A stretch of 64,000 nt of DNA from Daldinia sp. FL1419 (lineage: Eukaryota; Ascomycota; Sordariomycetes; Xylariales; Hypoxylaceae): assembly GCA_025201765.1 (NCBI GenBank), contig MU623381.1:62001-126000 (forward strand), given 5' to 3'. The notes beneath the pieces were generated by a model that was given only the letters and a program-made list of their open reading frames with translations, was not told where the DNA came from and ran no database searches. Below are positions 22,829 to 35,146 of the stretch, one piece after another. The position numbers and the translations under genes are program-made. How positions within the stretch are numbered: the first letter of the stretch is position 1; the number at the start of each line of letters is the position of its first letter.

Positions 22829-25800
22829 CTAGGCGTCACCACCCCCCACACCGCCGCTGGCTTTTATAAGAGCCCGCAAGCTGGCCATTTCCCGGCGGAG
22901 GCGCGCATTATCCCGCTTCGTGCGAGCTGTTTCTTCACTGTAATCTCTCAAACGCATCATGAGCTCTTCTTTGTCATCGCGCCCTTTACCCTTGAGCGCC
23001 TTGACAATCTTCCCTAGTTCACTGTTGAACTTCTCGTATAGTATCTCGTTCTCCGCCATGGCCTCCTTGTATAGCTGGTCGATTGCTCTAACCTTCCCCT
23101 CAGCCGCCCTAACAGTATTATCCATGTCATATTGGAGTTGATCCTGTCGGTCTGCCAACTGGTCGACAAGCATGGCAACACGGTCCTCGAGGGTTCTCAC
23201 GCTGGCAGATAGCTTTTTAATATCGATTGTTGGACTACGCGGCAGAGACGAATTGACCTTAGCCATATCTGCAGCAATTTTTGAGAGCTCTAGCTGCAAA
23301 TTGGCGTCTACGTCTTCAATGGCTTTCTTTTCCGTTTGTAACCGCTCTCGGAGTTTTTGCGTTGATTGCAATCGAAGCTTCCCTTGGGATTTATTCGGGC
23401 TGGAAGTAGGCCGAGAGGCTGGATCAGTTGCCGAACTATTCTCGCGTCTTAAAGTTGGGATGTTAGAAGTCGAAAGCGTTTTGGAATGTCCCTTCCTCGG
23501 CAATTCGTTTGACTGGTGTTGAAAGGGGTCGTCGACATTTTCTTTCTGGCGGGACGAGCGGATAGCCAGACTACCATACTGCGAAGGTGGACTAGTTGGG
23601 ATCCTGGATGGCGGAGGAATGCGCGGCCCAGAATTGAACTTCTCCGAGGTTTGCTTCATGTGGGAGAGTGGTTGTAGTGGTTCATCTTCGACAGTTGCTG
23701 CTTCCATAAGGCTCCTGAGGTCTGACAACGAGCTTCTGCGTTTCCTCCTTGGGGTACTAGGAAAAGATTCTTCGGTCTCAGGCTCTCCAATCGTTTCGAG
23801 CTTCTGTGAACTATTTGGCCGTGAATAGGAATCATCGAAGGCACCTGTGATAGGGGGCCTATCGCGTGAGCCCGGCCTTCTTATTCTGTTCGGACTAGAC
23901 GGTGTACCAATCTCGGATTTTGTCCTAATTACCGGACTTCTAGCCAAAGTTGGGGTTGTCTCACCGGTGGCTGGATTTCTGCTGTGCTTGCTAAGGGTCC
24001 GCCACATCGATGGTTTTTCCAATTCGTTCTTGCTATTTTGCCTCGTCAAAAAGTTGTCGAATCCAAACTTTCTTCTTATAGAGGATGTATTTGAGGCAAA
24101 GGACCCGGTATGCGATCTTACACTGCGCGTAGTCGAGTTCATCGATTCGAATATAGACTCAGCTTGATCAATGCTTATACTAAACCCACTAGGCCCATCG
24201 TCAAATATTCGGTCGCAATCTTCGACGAGCCTATCGAGAAGATTGATATAATTATGAGCGTCCCCGTCATCGACTAGGAGTTCCGAGAAGGCCAAGGTGA
24301 GCGCTCCCCTGTCGCTGTCATTCGCACAGCCATCGAGGAGGCTGGCGAGCAATTTGATCAGAGCGGTAAAGGCCCTTCGGTTCTGGGGTGCTATATCTCT
24401 GAAGAGGAAATGAACAAAGTCTGCAAAATCTCCAGGAAGTTTCTTGGAGGCTCTCTCTTGGAGAGCATCCAGTGTCTTAAGCGGTATAATGGGACCCATC
24501 TGCTCTCTCCAAGCAATGCGCACAAACTTCTCGAAAGCAACAAAAACGACTTCAGGTGTACAATCAGATGAAGTTTCGATATCGAAGGGACTCTCTATAA
24601 GTTTGTTGTAAAGATCGTTCACGGATAGTTCATCAACCGCGGTCCTATTGAGTAGCGTTCGGCCAATGAAGTTACCCTTACGTGCTTGGAGACTAGCCAT
24701 ATAACCCGTGAAGGTTTGTTCGAGTCGAACTAACGGGTTTTCTGGTCGATCATCGTCGGCTCCGCCAATTCGGATCCCATCCCTGCTCTTGGTTGAGCCT
24801 TGTAACGAACTCGCGTCAATAGAGCTATTCGAGCGACTAAGTAGACCAGGAAGAAGGATCGGTGTATCCCCCGTTAATGTGCGCTGATGTTTATGCCCGC
24901 TACCTGTATCCGAATTATTGCTCCCACCTAGGATACTCGAGAGGTACTTCACGGGTGATGTAGCTAGGAAGGACCTCGTTTTCTCGGCTTTGTTGGAGAC
25001 ACTTAGACCACGAAGTACTTTTGTATGGAATGATACCATCGCGGAAGTGAGCCCCGGGTTCCCGACGTTGAACTGAGTGCTAAGAAGTTGAATCACTGCA
25101 ATTCAATTAGTAAAATCACCACGCTGATCTAGAAACAAAACTTACCTCTCCTGGCAAGCGTTGGAAGAAAATCATCCAACCCAATCTCGTCGGTCGCCTT
25201 CCTCCCATTAAGCCCTATCGTGATTACCATGACCTTTCTCATGCTTCCCGACCCCGTCTTCACATCCGAGCATATTTCTACACCGTAATGACCAACAGGA
25301 GCACCCTTTGTACCTTTGTCGTGGTCTATCACGATACGGATGGGGGCTGGTTCCTTTCGACCTTCTATTAATTGATCGATGCCTTCCTGGAAGACAGCGG
25401 CGAACAACCCTAGGCCAGTATCAGGCATTCTTGTAGATCGCAGAGTCCAACAAGGATCTTCGCGTTCCTTCTCGGAGAACCTCCCTTCTACTCTAGCCTT
25501 GACAACCTCTTCACTCCATTTCGCGGCCTTTCCCTCGTACGATTCCTGCAGTACGAAGCACCGTGCAGTGGTCGCTGTACTTGTAACAAATTCACCCGCA
25601 TTAGCACCTTTCATCTCGTTCAACGAAGTCAGCCAGACCAGTCGCCCATCTGAAGACTCTGTGAACCGGATATCGGCTAGGCTGTGCCAACCGGCAAATG
25701 CTAACTCATAGGAACCTGGGCCGCCGGCCGCATTTGTCATGGAAACCAATAGGCCAGCTGGTGATGGTTTGTCAATCTCACGTAGTAGATCGCGTGCCGA

Positions 25801-27423
25801 CGTGCTGGTACCGTCCACTTTTCTTACGATAACAACGCAGTCCGAAAAGAGTAGGAAGATGCCAGCTTGATCGCTTGGAACCGGGTCTGCGGCTGCGCCA
25901 AGTTGGTAAGGCGCAGGGATTTCAAGGAAATCGGCGGCAACAATCAGCCGTCCAACCGGCTCAAGATCATTAGGCCAACTCTCAATCATGTGTCGTAAAC
26001 GTGTGTTAATATGAGGCTTATCAGTGAGCGGGTCATCCATGGAGCAGATGTTGGCGATGATATCCCTGGCCTTCAACATGGGCTGGAGGGCGGGGTGGGT
26101 AATCGGTAGAGAACCAACAATTTGATCGATAACCAAACTATACCGTGGCAGCCTTTGAACAGGTTCGATGACGGTAGAACGAAGGTGTTGTTCTCCAGTG
26201 GCAGCTACTCTTTGCGAGAAGCTGGACTGCTGGCTAATGAAGGATGTAATCAGCTGAGGGAAATTTTGACTCGCTCGGATATAGTCTTGATAACAGTCGG
26301 TAAACTTTGGAAACCATTCCAGCATAACCTTCGCCATTGCCAAAGCGCCGCTCGCATCTTTTGCTTTTCCCATCACACTTCCCGACACGCCCACTCTTGA
26401 AGAAGCAGTACCAGATTCCATATCTTTTACAGCATCCCCCTCTGTATCTTCCATGATCTGTCGTAAAGCATGCATAAAGCCCGTGTTTATTTCTAGGATT
26501 TGATCGGCCGATCTAGGGAACAATTTCTCAACATCTTGTTCCGAAGGGCTAAAGCTTCCCGGTTGTTGTTCTTTAGCCTTTTGCCTATACTCGGGTGCGA
26601 GATGGTTCACTAGCTCGTCCACCTTCGCCACGTAGCGTTCCTCAGTTTCTAAGAGCTCATCCATCTTTCGGCGCAATTCCGCCTTCTGCTGTTTGGAGAA
26701 AGATCTTGTCCTATTTAACGCGCTCGGCTTGGAAGGGGCTCGTCGTAGTCTCGAAGTCGGCAGAAAGACCGGCTCACCGAACAACTTGACAATAGGCGTG
26801 TACATGCCATATTGCCGCAAAGTTGGATCTAAAATATCATCTTCGTCCTCGGGAACATCCTCCAGATCGACAGGCTGGAGAGGACTAATAGACCCGGGCG
26901 GTAAAACAAGATCGACATCGATGTTATTTATGTGTTGGGTCTGAAGAGCGGCCTGAAGCTTTTGAATGACTTCGAAGGCAGTATCCGCCCTAACCATCGA
27001 CTTAGCAATATCCGCAGCATGCTGTTCACTGAAAAGCGAGGGCAAGGATCCGGGTCGACGATTTCGAGTGGTTGGATATTGGTTCTTAACGTGGGCCTTG
27101 ACGTGTTCGGGTAGTTCGTGGAAATACTTGAATAACCCGAAGGCCAAAGCTCGATATACCTCGTCACCTTGAAACTCACGGGGTAAATGATTGACGACAT
27201 TATAGAAAGGCGAGTTCGGTGATATAGTAAGTCGGGGAAAGGATTGGAAACCGGCCGGGGTATATACGTGAACCTGGACTCTTGAACTGTTCAAGGTGTA
27301 ATTCGCAGTGGTAGATGGTCCGTGAAGTATGAGCAAGGGGAGGTGGCCCAACAAGGGGTCAGTAGCTTGATAAAGAGTGAGATGATCTGGCGATAGAGCC
27401 AGCTCCTCGGTGACGCGAACCAT
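22829..27423 (-). CDS. DH-domain Rho guanine nucleotide exchange factor (BUD3-like)
   Basis: Two exons, 27423-25146 and 25095-22829, separated by a 50-nt intron (GTAAGT, TTGCAG), give 1514 residues. Residues about 250-465 are a Dbl-homology domain (RRKMDELLETEERYV opening; STVIEPVQRLPRYSLVI is the conserved third helix). A PH-like region follows. Past the intron is a helical conserved block (about 850-1060), then a long Ser/Pro/Arg-rich disordered segment with many phospho-site-like motifs, and a C-terminal coiled coil (about 1350-1510). It catalyses GDP-GTP exchange on a Rho-family GTPase. Overall size and layout resemble fungal BUD3, the RHO4 exchange factor in septation, but that subfamily call is an inference. 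It is divergent from the DCC1-like gene. Confidence 0.85.
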
Positions 27424-28553
27424 GGCCGCCTCAGTAGGCCTGTCGCATCATGCTCCAGACAAGGCCAGGCAGGGGAAACGAGTGTGAGGAGGTCGATTAA
27501 AGAGACCTACAACTAGGGGGTGACCCGAAAGAACAAGTTAAAACGAGGCAAACGTCTTGGGACCGGGCTAGTTTCTTTTTTTTTTTAGAGTAAACAAATT
27601 CTGGCTGGCCCGGCTGGCTTCTTGTGTCCCTGTGCGCGTCGAGAACCTATAATTCTATTGTTTACTTTGGATATCAAAGCAACACAAAAGCAATAAAGGT
27701 ATTCCGTGTACTACGCCAAATCGATAATGCACACAAGGCCGCCCTCGGTAGAGATGTAGAGATGTAGAGATGTAGAAATGTAGAAATGTAGAAATGATAT
27801 CATACAATATCAAATAGAAGAGGGGAATGGAGAATATTCGAATTAATAAAATGCGCCAAAGATCAAAATCGGATCTTTATTAATTGTAATGCATGAAAAG
27901 AAAAAAACAACGACCCTCGAAATCCTCCAAGAGTCACAACTGGTGCTATTGCTATTGTGGGAAGCATCATTTGCGGTCAGTGACAAGACGGCTTAAGAGA
28001 CTAGGATTAGACCAGAAGTGGGTAGGGTTTTCTTTTTTTTGTGGTCCCTCGGGGATTTAGTAGGTTTGCCGAACAAACGCGACAACTTTGAAACCGCGTT
28101 TCGTTCTTTTCCAACCCCACCTTTTGGTAGATTTTAGGTACCTTATCCCCCAACTCCCCCAATAAACATCCTCCAAAAATAGGTACAGCTAAGATGTTTG
28201 TTTTTTTTTTTTTGGTTTTTTTTTTTTCTTTCTCTCTCTCTTATATTTGCCATATCTAAGGTACAATTCGTACTATGTAACATACGCTAACCGGCTTAGA
28301 TTAATAGACACATGTCCAGAGGTTACTACCTAAGATAGGTACCTAATCCGATGTATTTATTAGGTATTTTCTGTTAGGTGCCTCTCAACGCAGCAGCAGC
28401 GCAGTCTTCAATCTTGTCCTTTTATGAAAAAGCAGCAGCTTTTCTATTTTACATCAGTCCACTGCTAAGCCACACCACCCACCCACCCAATGAAGACATA
28501 ATAACAATACACACAAACGACCTTAACGTACGTAGCTATTTAATTTTGCGGCA
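27424..28553. other. Divergent promoter region
   Basis: Spacer between the Rho GEF (-) and the DCC1-like gene (+). It contains a six-copy 8-bp tandem repeat at 27748-27795, several poly-T tracts (about 27570, 28030, 28200-28230) and a CT-rich run near 28230. No gene seen. Confidence 0.6.
27748..27795 (+). repeat. 8-bp tandem repeat, six copies
   Basis: Three copies of GTAGAGAT are followed by three copies of GTAGAAAT, a perfect array in two blocks differing by one G/A transition. Confidence 0.9.
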
Positions 28554-29009
28554 ATGTCTAGCCAGAGGGATACGGGCATCTTACTCCATCACGCTTCAGA
28601 TGGAATCGGCTATAAGCTACTAGAGCTACCCCCGGAGCTTCTTGCACTATTAGAATCGGAGACACCCCCCGTGTTAGTAGACCATACTATTGGAAGCATA
28701 AAATATTTGCCAGCAAGTTCCTAATGCTATTTTTTACCATATAGTCTAATCCTAGAATCTTCAACGAATTCGGCAATATTAAAAAATGGTGCTCAATCGT
28801 GGGGTCTCCGTCAGAAGAATACGTCTAACGCATTGATCTTGCTTAAGACCTCCAAGGAAACAACATCTTCGTCTGTAGAAGTCCTGGAGCCAAATCTGAA
28901 CGCCATTGCAACGATCCACGATACAATTGAGCTTGCTCCAGAACTAGCTGCGACGGCAGCTCCAGTTGCGAGGGGTAAATGGCATGAGAGATTCGCTAAG
29001 GAAAGGTAG
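28554..29009 (+). CDS. DCC1: Short DCC1-like sister chromatid cohesion protein
   Basis: Two exons, 28554-28672 and 28745-29009, give 127 residues; neither is long enough to stand out alone. The donor is GTTAGT and the acceptor CCATATAG; splicing joins ETPPV to LILESSTNSAIL. The order YKLLELPPELLALLES, then LESSTNSAILKNGAQSWGLRQKNTSNALILL, matches the N-terminal domain of DCC1, which with CTF8 joins CTF18-RFC to polymerase epsilon and promotes cohesion. The end RGKWHERFAKER is short and charged. Full-length DCC1 is about three times longer and has C-terminal winged-helix domains that are not seen here before the TAG at 29007. It could be a naturally short fungal form or a truncated gene. Similarity is judged from memory. 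Confidence 0.72.
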
Positions 29010-31864
29010 ACTTAGGTAAATACCTAGGTACCTAGGTTAGGCATATATAAGAACAAAGAGGTTATCTGAATTATTTGCTATAACCGACAATCATCTACCA
29101 GGTAGCCTTATCTAGGATATATTAGGTAGTCCTTCAACAAACATTAAGAATGTGCATTATCCCCCGGCTTCAAATCAACCAAAGTATGATCTTTTTGTCC
29201 TAGTGGGATGGTCGTATATTTCGAGTTCCCCGTTATTAGTCTTTTTCTAGAACACATCCACCATGGCAATCAGACAGTAGGACGAACCTTCTTGACAATG
29301 GCATAGGTAAGGATCCTACACCAAGAATACATACCTAACCTAAGTAGGTACATATAGGCAGTTATATATGTTTTTTCTAGTTAACAATATTCTCAATTGT
29401 AAATTACCAAGAATAACCAGCGATCTACGTATCTTGCAGGATAAACCTTGTCCGCACGTGCCTTATTTTTCTCTATCATGCTATGCTACATGAGTACATC
29501 TATATATCCAAGAACCTCATTTAAAGACGTCGGGGCTAGAAGTTTATGCACATAACTGCGTATAGGAAACAGGGGTATGTATAGGTAGGTAGCTGATGGG
29601 ATTTGTAAGTATGCTGACTCGTGTATAATTAGTACGAAAGCTCAATCAGCGTTGAGCAAGTAGGCGGCTGCTCATGGCCGGCTGTTTATAGGCAATACCT
29701 ATAATAATAGAATAACCAGTTGGTATTTTATTTTTAGGACATGGTTGAGAAGTACATAAGTAGGTACCTATGTAATCGGTTAGTGCATACATCGGCATCA
29801 GGTAGATAAGACAGAGAAAGCCATGTACCTAATAACCAAGCCAGCGCTCCGGGCCGAGGCCTTTTATCTAAATTTGACAAAAATTTCCCCATATGGTGAA
29901 AAGCATTGTGCAGAAGCTGAACCCTGGACCAGGCTACAAATAAATCACGGTTAGCCTGCAAGAGCCTCAACTTCATTCCCCCCTTTACTAGAATCTTATC
30001 AATCTTTTTATTTTATTTTTCATTTTATAAAAAAATAGTGTCGGCACCAACCCAAAATTCGAGGCTACCTATTCGAGGCTACCTATTTATTCACTTATGT
30101 ATCCTTGTTTCGCATACCTACCTCTTAGGTAGTCCTCGCTTGCACAGTCTATTACCTAGGTACTTATCTTAAATCCCGTTCATCTCGGTAGCAATAAAGA
30201 TAAAGTGCAGGTAGGTATCGCGACAAATCACACTCAGTGCGCAATCACTGTATAGCGGTAAGACTGCAAAATTATCACCCTATCATTGGATCACCGACGT
30301 AAGGGTATCGGGATCGGGTATCGACCTGGGCTGCTGATAGCAAGCTCGTTCTATGCCCATACATGATACTATTACTCATTTATTGCCATTTCAGAGAGCG
30401 GGGTTTCCTTTGGCTTCGAGAGCGGTCTAATCCGAGTCATTGTCAATGGTGATAAGTGACATTTTTTTCTTACATTCTCACCCGCATATAATTGGTGAAA
30501 TGGCGCTCTTGTCACTCGGCGCCCAAGTAACCTAGGTTAGGGAATAATAATTTAAACCTCCCGCATCCTCAACACATTAGCCACCTACGAGCATTGCATA
30601 CACTAATATTCTATTTTTCGTCTGCCATTTAGGTAGCGCTACTTACTTTGTTTCTTTTCAACTTGCCCGACCGCTTTTTGTTTGTATTTTCCTCTACAAC
30701 AACTTTTACTCATTGAAGCGTCTTCACACCAAGGCCATCGTCAACATACTCGTTACATACCTGCCTAAGGTACGTGCGTGTGTTGTAGTTGGCGTGTACG
30801 TCAGATATTCTTGCTCAAGTTTTCAACCAAACTTTCTTTCATACCCTACCTACCTAGGTAGACACCCATCCTTTTAGTATTCTTTCCGGCGTTTTTAAGG
30901 TATTCGTGGTTTTGCACAGACGAGTTGTACATCTTGTCTAAGAATTCGGCCTTGACAGCCTACACGGGTAGGTATACACTCACTACCAAGGTTACCAAGG
31001 TAGATATCTACCTACCTTAGTACCTCCTACTGATCTGAGGCATACACTAGACATATACATATACACATCTACTTGCTGTTTACATCCAAATAATTCAGAT
31101 TGTTGATATATGTCTATATTTTAGGACAACCAGAAAGGAACAGACATAAAAACAGTCATTACTACCTACGTCCTGCATCTGATAGGTTATTTACCTGGGT
31201 ATATACATACATTATATGTCTAGTCTACAAGTCTAGGTACATTTCATAAATACCTACCTACCTACCTAGGTACCCAGGTCAGGTATACTTTAGGTATTCT
31301 AGGTGCTTGAAAGGTTGGAACACTAGCCAAACTTTCCTTTTTAGGTAAGCAACTACACTTCATACATTAACATATACGGTAACTTTTCTACCTCTTGGTC
31401 ATTTTCAGGAGGAAGGTGCACCTTTATAGGTCACTTACGTACCTACCTACCTTTCAGTTCTTGTACCTTATAATTTACATGTTTCCGAATCAATGTTTTC
31501 GTACGGTCATATTTTATCTCACTGCCCCTCGCCTCTCCCCCCTTGTTCCTTCTCCATCCTAAATATTTGAGACATGTGCTCCATGTTGAATATTCAATTG
31601 TCATTTCGCAATTGCCCTCAATATCAATTCCTTTCAAAATTTCTCAAGTTTAGTATTTCCTTTGTTTTTATTTTTTACATAATGTGCACCACTACGCATA
31701 GATGTATCGGCGTCGTTGCTCGGAAACTGATCCATACAGGCCAAAAGTTATCTAGGGTCGTTCTTCCTAGTCACTTGAGGACTCGGATTTGTCGCAAACT
31801 TGAGCAACTCGTGGCTAATAACAAATTTGCTTTCTCTGGGTCGCAACCTTCCGTCGGTGTCAAT
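29010..31864. other. Large intergenic region rich in CCTAGGTA tracts
   Basis: About 2.8 kb without a supported gene. AGGTACCTA, CCTAGGTA and CTACCTACC tracts recur at about 29025, 29330, 30120-30170, 30530, 30840-30870, 31010, 31250-31300 and 31440. The last 300 bp are the 5' region of the RBR ligase; the frame there is open upstream to 31574, so an upstream in-frame ATG at 31682 is an alternative start. Confidence 0.55.
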
Positions 31865-34469
31865 ATGGCGGGGCCACAGAATCCAATCGTAATAGGCGAC
31901 GATTCAAATGACCAAGATGCACGGCAAGATGCGCCTCAAAAAGTGTCTCCAGATGTGATAGAGATTGAGGACGATCAAGACAGACCCGTTATGCCAGGCC
32001 AATGGAATTTCGACGATGTTGAAGAGATCGAGCAATTCCCAGAAGACCTCGAAGCACCAGCATCAGTATCAACCCAGGAAGTTTGCAAAGCCCATGTCAA
32101 GTCTGTGTTTCCGAATATTAGTTTAGTCTATCTGGATCAAGTCACCGCTGAAAACAACTACAATTCTGACGCCGCTATTGGCGCCATCCTCGACCATCAG
32201 GAGAAAGGTGAGACGTATCCTCTTGAGCCTCGCGATCTGAAACGGAAAAGAAAGGAGGATGGCGGGGCTGGGAGCGAAGACGATGACGAAGTGGACGAGG
32301 GCGACGAGGGCGCAAAGGTCGATAGTCGCACCATAAGGGCGACCAGAAAAAAGGTGGACGACTTCAATTACCGTTTACATACGATTAAGAAAGCAAGCTA
32401 TGCAGACATGGCAAAGAATCTCTTAGCTTCTGAGGTAAGTTTAGAGAATCACTTTGTTTAACCCGTGTCAACAGCCCTCTTTTATATTACGGAAGCTAAC
32501 AAAAGCCATAGTATGTCACAAACCTTTTTTTCCATGTTTTTCTCATATTCATTCTGCAGAACACCCCTACATTCCGGAATCAATGCTAACATATCCTAGC
32601 TTCCCGAAAGTACCTGTACCGATAATAAAGAACCTGTTGCGTGAGAATAGAGGATCCATCTTCGAAACATACACTAAGATGGACGAGGCGATCCGTAGCT
32701 GGGATAATTCAAAGCCCCCTTGGGCTGAAAAACAACGGCTATCAAAGAAAATGATATCATTCTTACCTGAGAATCTGCAGGACCTTGATATGGGTGCCTT
32801 TAACGATGTGGAGCAAGCAGCGATTGCCGAGTTGCGTGCTGCTAGGGAATTGAAGGATCTTAAAGACGCAGAAATCGCTCGTGAACGCGAAGAGGAGAAG
32901 AATTTTACCCGCGCGAAATCAGCTGGTGAAACAATGGAGTGTGGTTGTTGTTTTGACGAGTTTCCTCTCAACCGAATGGTCCATTGCAACGGCGACACTG
33001 TCCATTGGTTTTGCAAGAATTGCATGAAAACGCAGGCGGAGACAAATATCGGTCTCTCTAAGTATGAACTTACGTGTATGTCCATGGATGGATGTGAGGC
33101 TGGCTTCTCCTTGGACCAAACGAAATTATTTCTTAACAAGAAACTGCGTGTGGCACTGGAGCGACTAGAGCAGGAGGCTTCGTTACGAATGGCTGGCATC
33201 GAAAACCTAGAAAGTTGCCCATTCTGTCCTTATGCAGCAGAATATCCTCCTATTGACGTTGATAAAGAGTTTACATGTGTCAACCCTGGCTGTGAAAAGG
33301 TCAGCTGTCGCCTATGTCATAAAGAAACCCATATACCAAAGACGTGTGCTGAGGCTGCTGTGGACCATGGTCTCGACGCTCGGCACGCCCTTGAAGAGGC
33401 GATGAGCGAGGCACTAATACGACGTTGCAATAATTGTAAGCGATCTCTATTCTGAAAAAAAAATTAAAAAAAATTTATGCATTTAGCTAACACTTCGACT
33501 TCAGGTGGCAATCCTTATTTGAAGCTGAATGGTTGTAACAAGATTTACTGTACCAAGTGCGGTAAGATGCAATGCTATGTCTGTCGCCAGACTATTGTCG
33601 ACTACAAGCATTTTGATGACGCTTCAAGAGGCGGCAAGAATGGACAGTGTCCGCTGTTCGATAAGACCGAGGAGCGTCACGAGCAAGAGGTACAGCGCGC
33701 GGAGGAGGAAGCCCGCCAGAAAATGTTACAAGATAATAGTAATATCGTGAGTTCTCCCTACGCCTTCCCCTATTTCATTATCTACCCCTGATTCTTCATC
33801 TGTTATAACCTAATTTCACCTTAATTCATTAGATCAAATTTATCTAACATTTCTATTGGGCAGACTGAGGACGCATTGAAGATAAATATTTCAGATCAAG
33901 TCTTGCATGATGATGCGAAGCGTAGGAGGAAAACTCAAACTCACGGTGATCCGGCCATCGCCGAAGAAGCCCGCAATATGAACAATCGTCTCCTAGACAT
34001 TCGTCGTGTGGCTTGGGAGCAGATGCGTCATGCTCCGGCTCAACCTGTTGGTGGGCCCCAATTTGTTGGCCAAGACCTTCTGCCACACATCATGCAGGGG
34101 AACAGGGCTGCTAGAAACATTCCATTGTTACCTATTGCACCCATACCCGCGCCTATGCCTGCGGGAATTCCTGTGGGATTGCCCATGGGAGGATATCCAC
34201 AACAGCCGGGAGCATTTAGAGGCGCGCCCGTCATCCCACCAGCCATGAATAATCCTTTTGCCGGTATGGCACTTCCCCAGCCGGGCGCGCCGCCACTGCC
34301 AATTCCACCTGGGGGGATCACCTTGGATGAGGCCCGAGTCCATTTGCTGCACCGCTTCATGCGCAATGGAATACCCCGTCCACCGCCCGCAGAGCGACCT
34401 AACCCAGTCCATTTACCAAGACATGAACCTCAGGATAGGGGAAAGCGCAACATCAACAGACGTCATTAG
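31865..34469 (+). CDS. RBR E3 ubiquitin ligase, RNF216/TRIAD3-like
   Basis: Model exons 31865-32434, 32475-33435, 33505-33746 and 33864-34469 give about 792 residues. The RBR core runs RING1 (MECGCCFDEFPLNRMVHC, DNA about 32934-33110), IBR (CPFCPY...CRLCHKETH) and RING2 (RCNNCGNPYLKLNGCNKIYC...CYVC). The expected catalytic cysteine is the C of NGCNK in RING2, which accepts ubiquitin from E2 before transfer to substrate. The N-terminus holds two SUMO-interaction-like motifs, PIVIGDDSND and DVIEIEDDQD, and a conserved CUE-like region (VKSVFPNISLVYLDQV). The C-terminus is Pro-rich. The join at 32434 is uncertain: a 40-nt intron keeps frame but is short, and sequence near 32510-32600 also resembles intron. 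The start at 31865 is a choice over 31682. Confidence 0.82.
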
Positions 34470-35146
34470 GACTTGTTCATGAAAGGACATATTTCCAAAT
34501 ACAAACTTGATGTTTTAGTAGGGTTTCTCAGGTTTAGTATCATTCTATACCCTGTTACTTTAGCTTCGGCTTTCTTTAGCCATCCATACGATACATTATT
34601 CGACACACAGTTAGGCAACATTGTACATATAGCCGACTTTGTCTGCTAGGATTTTACATGCATTTACGCCTTCAGAACTTGGCATTGGGGAGATATACCC
34701 CTTTATAGCATACGAATTGGACGTTCGATGAGGAAGTTAGTGAGCATAGGAGATACAAAGCATGTGTATGTTTTAGATTAGTCTCTATCAGAGAGACTCT
34801 TTTCGATTCGACTTTTCTAGTCAGATGATCGAGATTATGGTAGGACTGTAACCTACATATTGGTCGTTTGCCAACGGTTCTAATTATAGGGAGTTGCTGA
34901 TTTGGAAGCTACCTAGGTAGTCTATCCATATCCGTTTTGAGGAAATACCACCCCTCTAAACGTCCCTTATGTTTGCTCCCAGTATTCTGCTCGGAGCAAG
35001 TTTTTTATGCTTAGATACCCCCAAATAGCCAATGCTAGTACCTAATGTAAATTCATTCTGAATCAATATTTCCCCGTGCTTCTCTTCGCTCTAATTGTAA
35101 TATACTATATTTCCCCATTCTTGATTTCATGTTCTTATTGTATGTC
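34470..35146. other. Intergenic region between convergent genes
   Basis: 3' flanks of the RBR ligase (+) and the acetyltransferase (-). One CTACCTAGGTAG tract at about 34909-34921. Nothing else seen. Confidence 0.55.
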
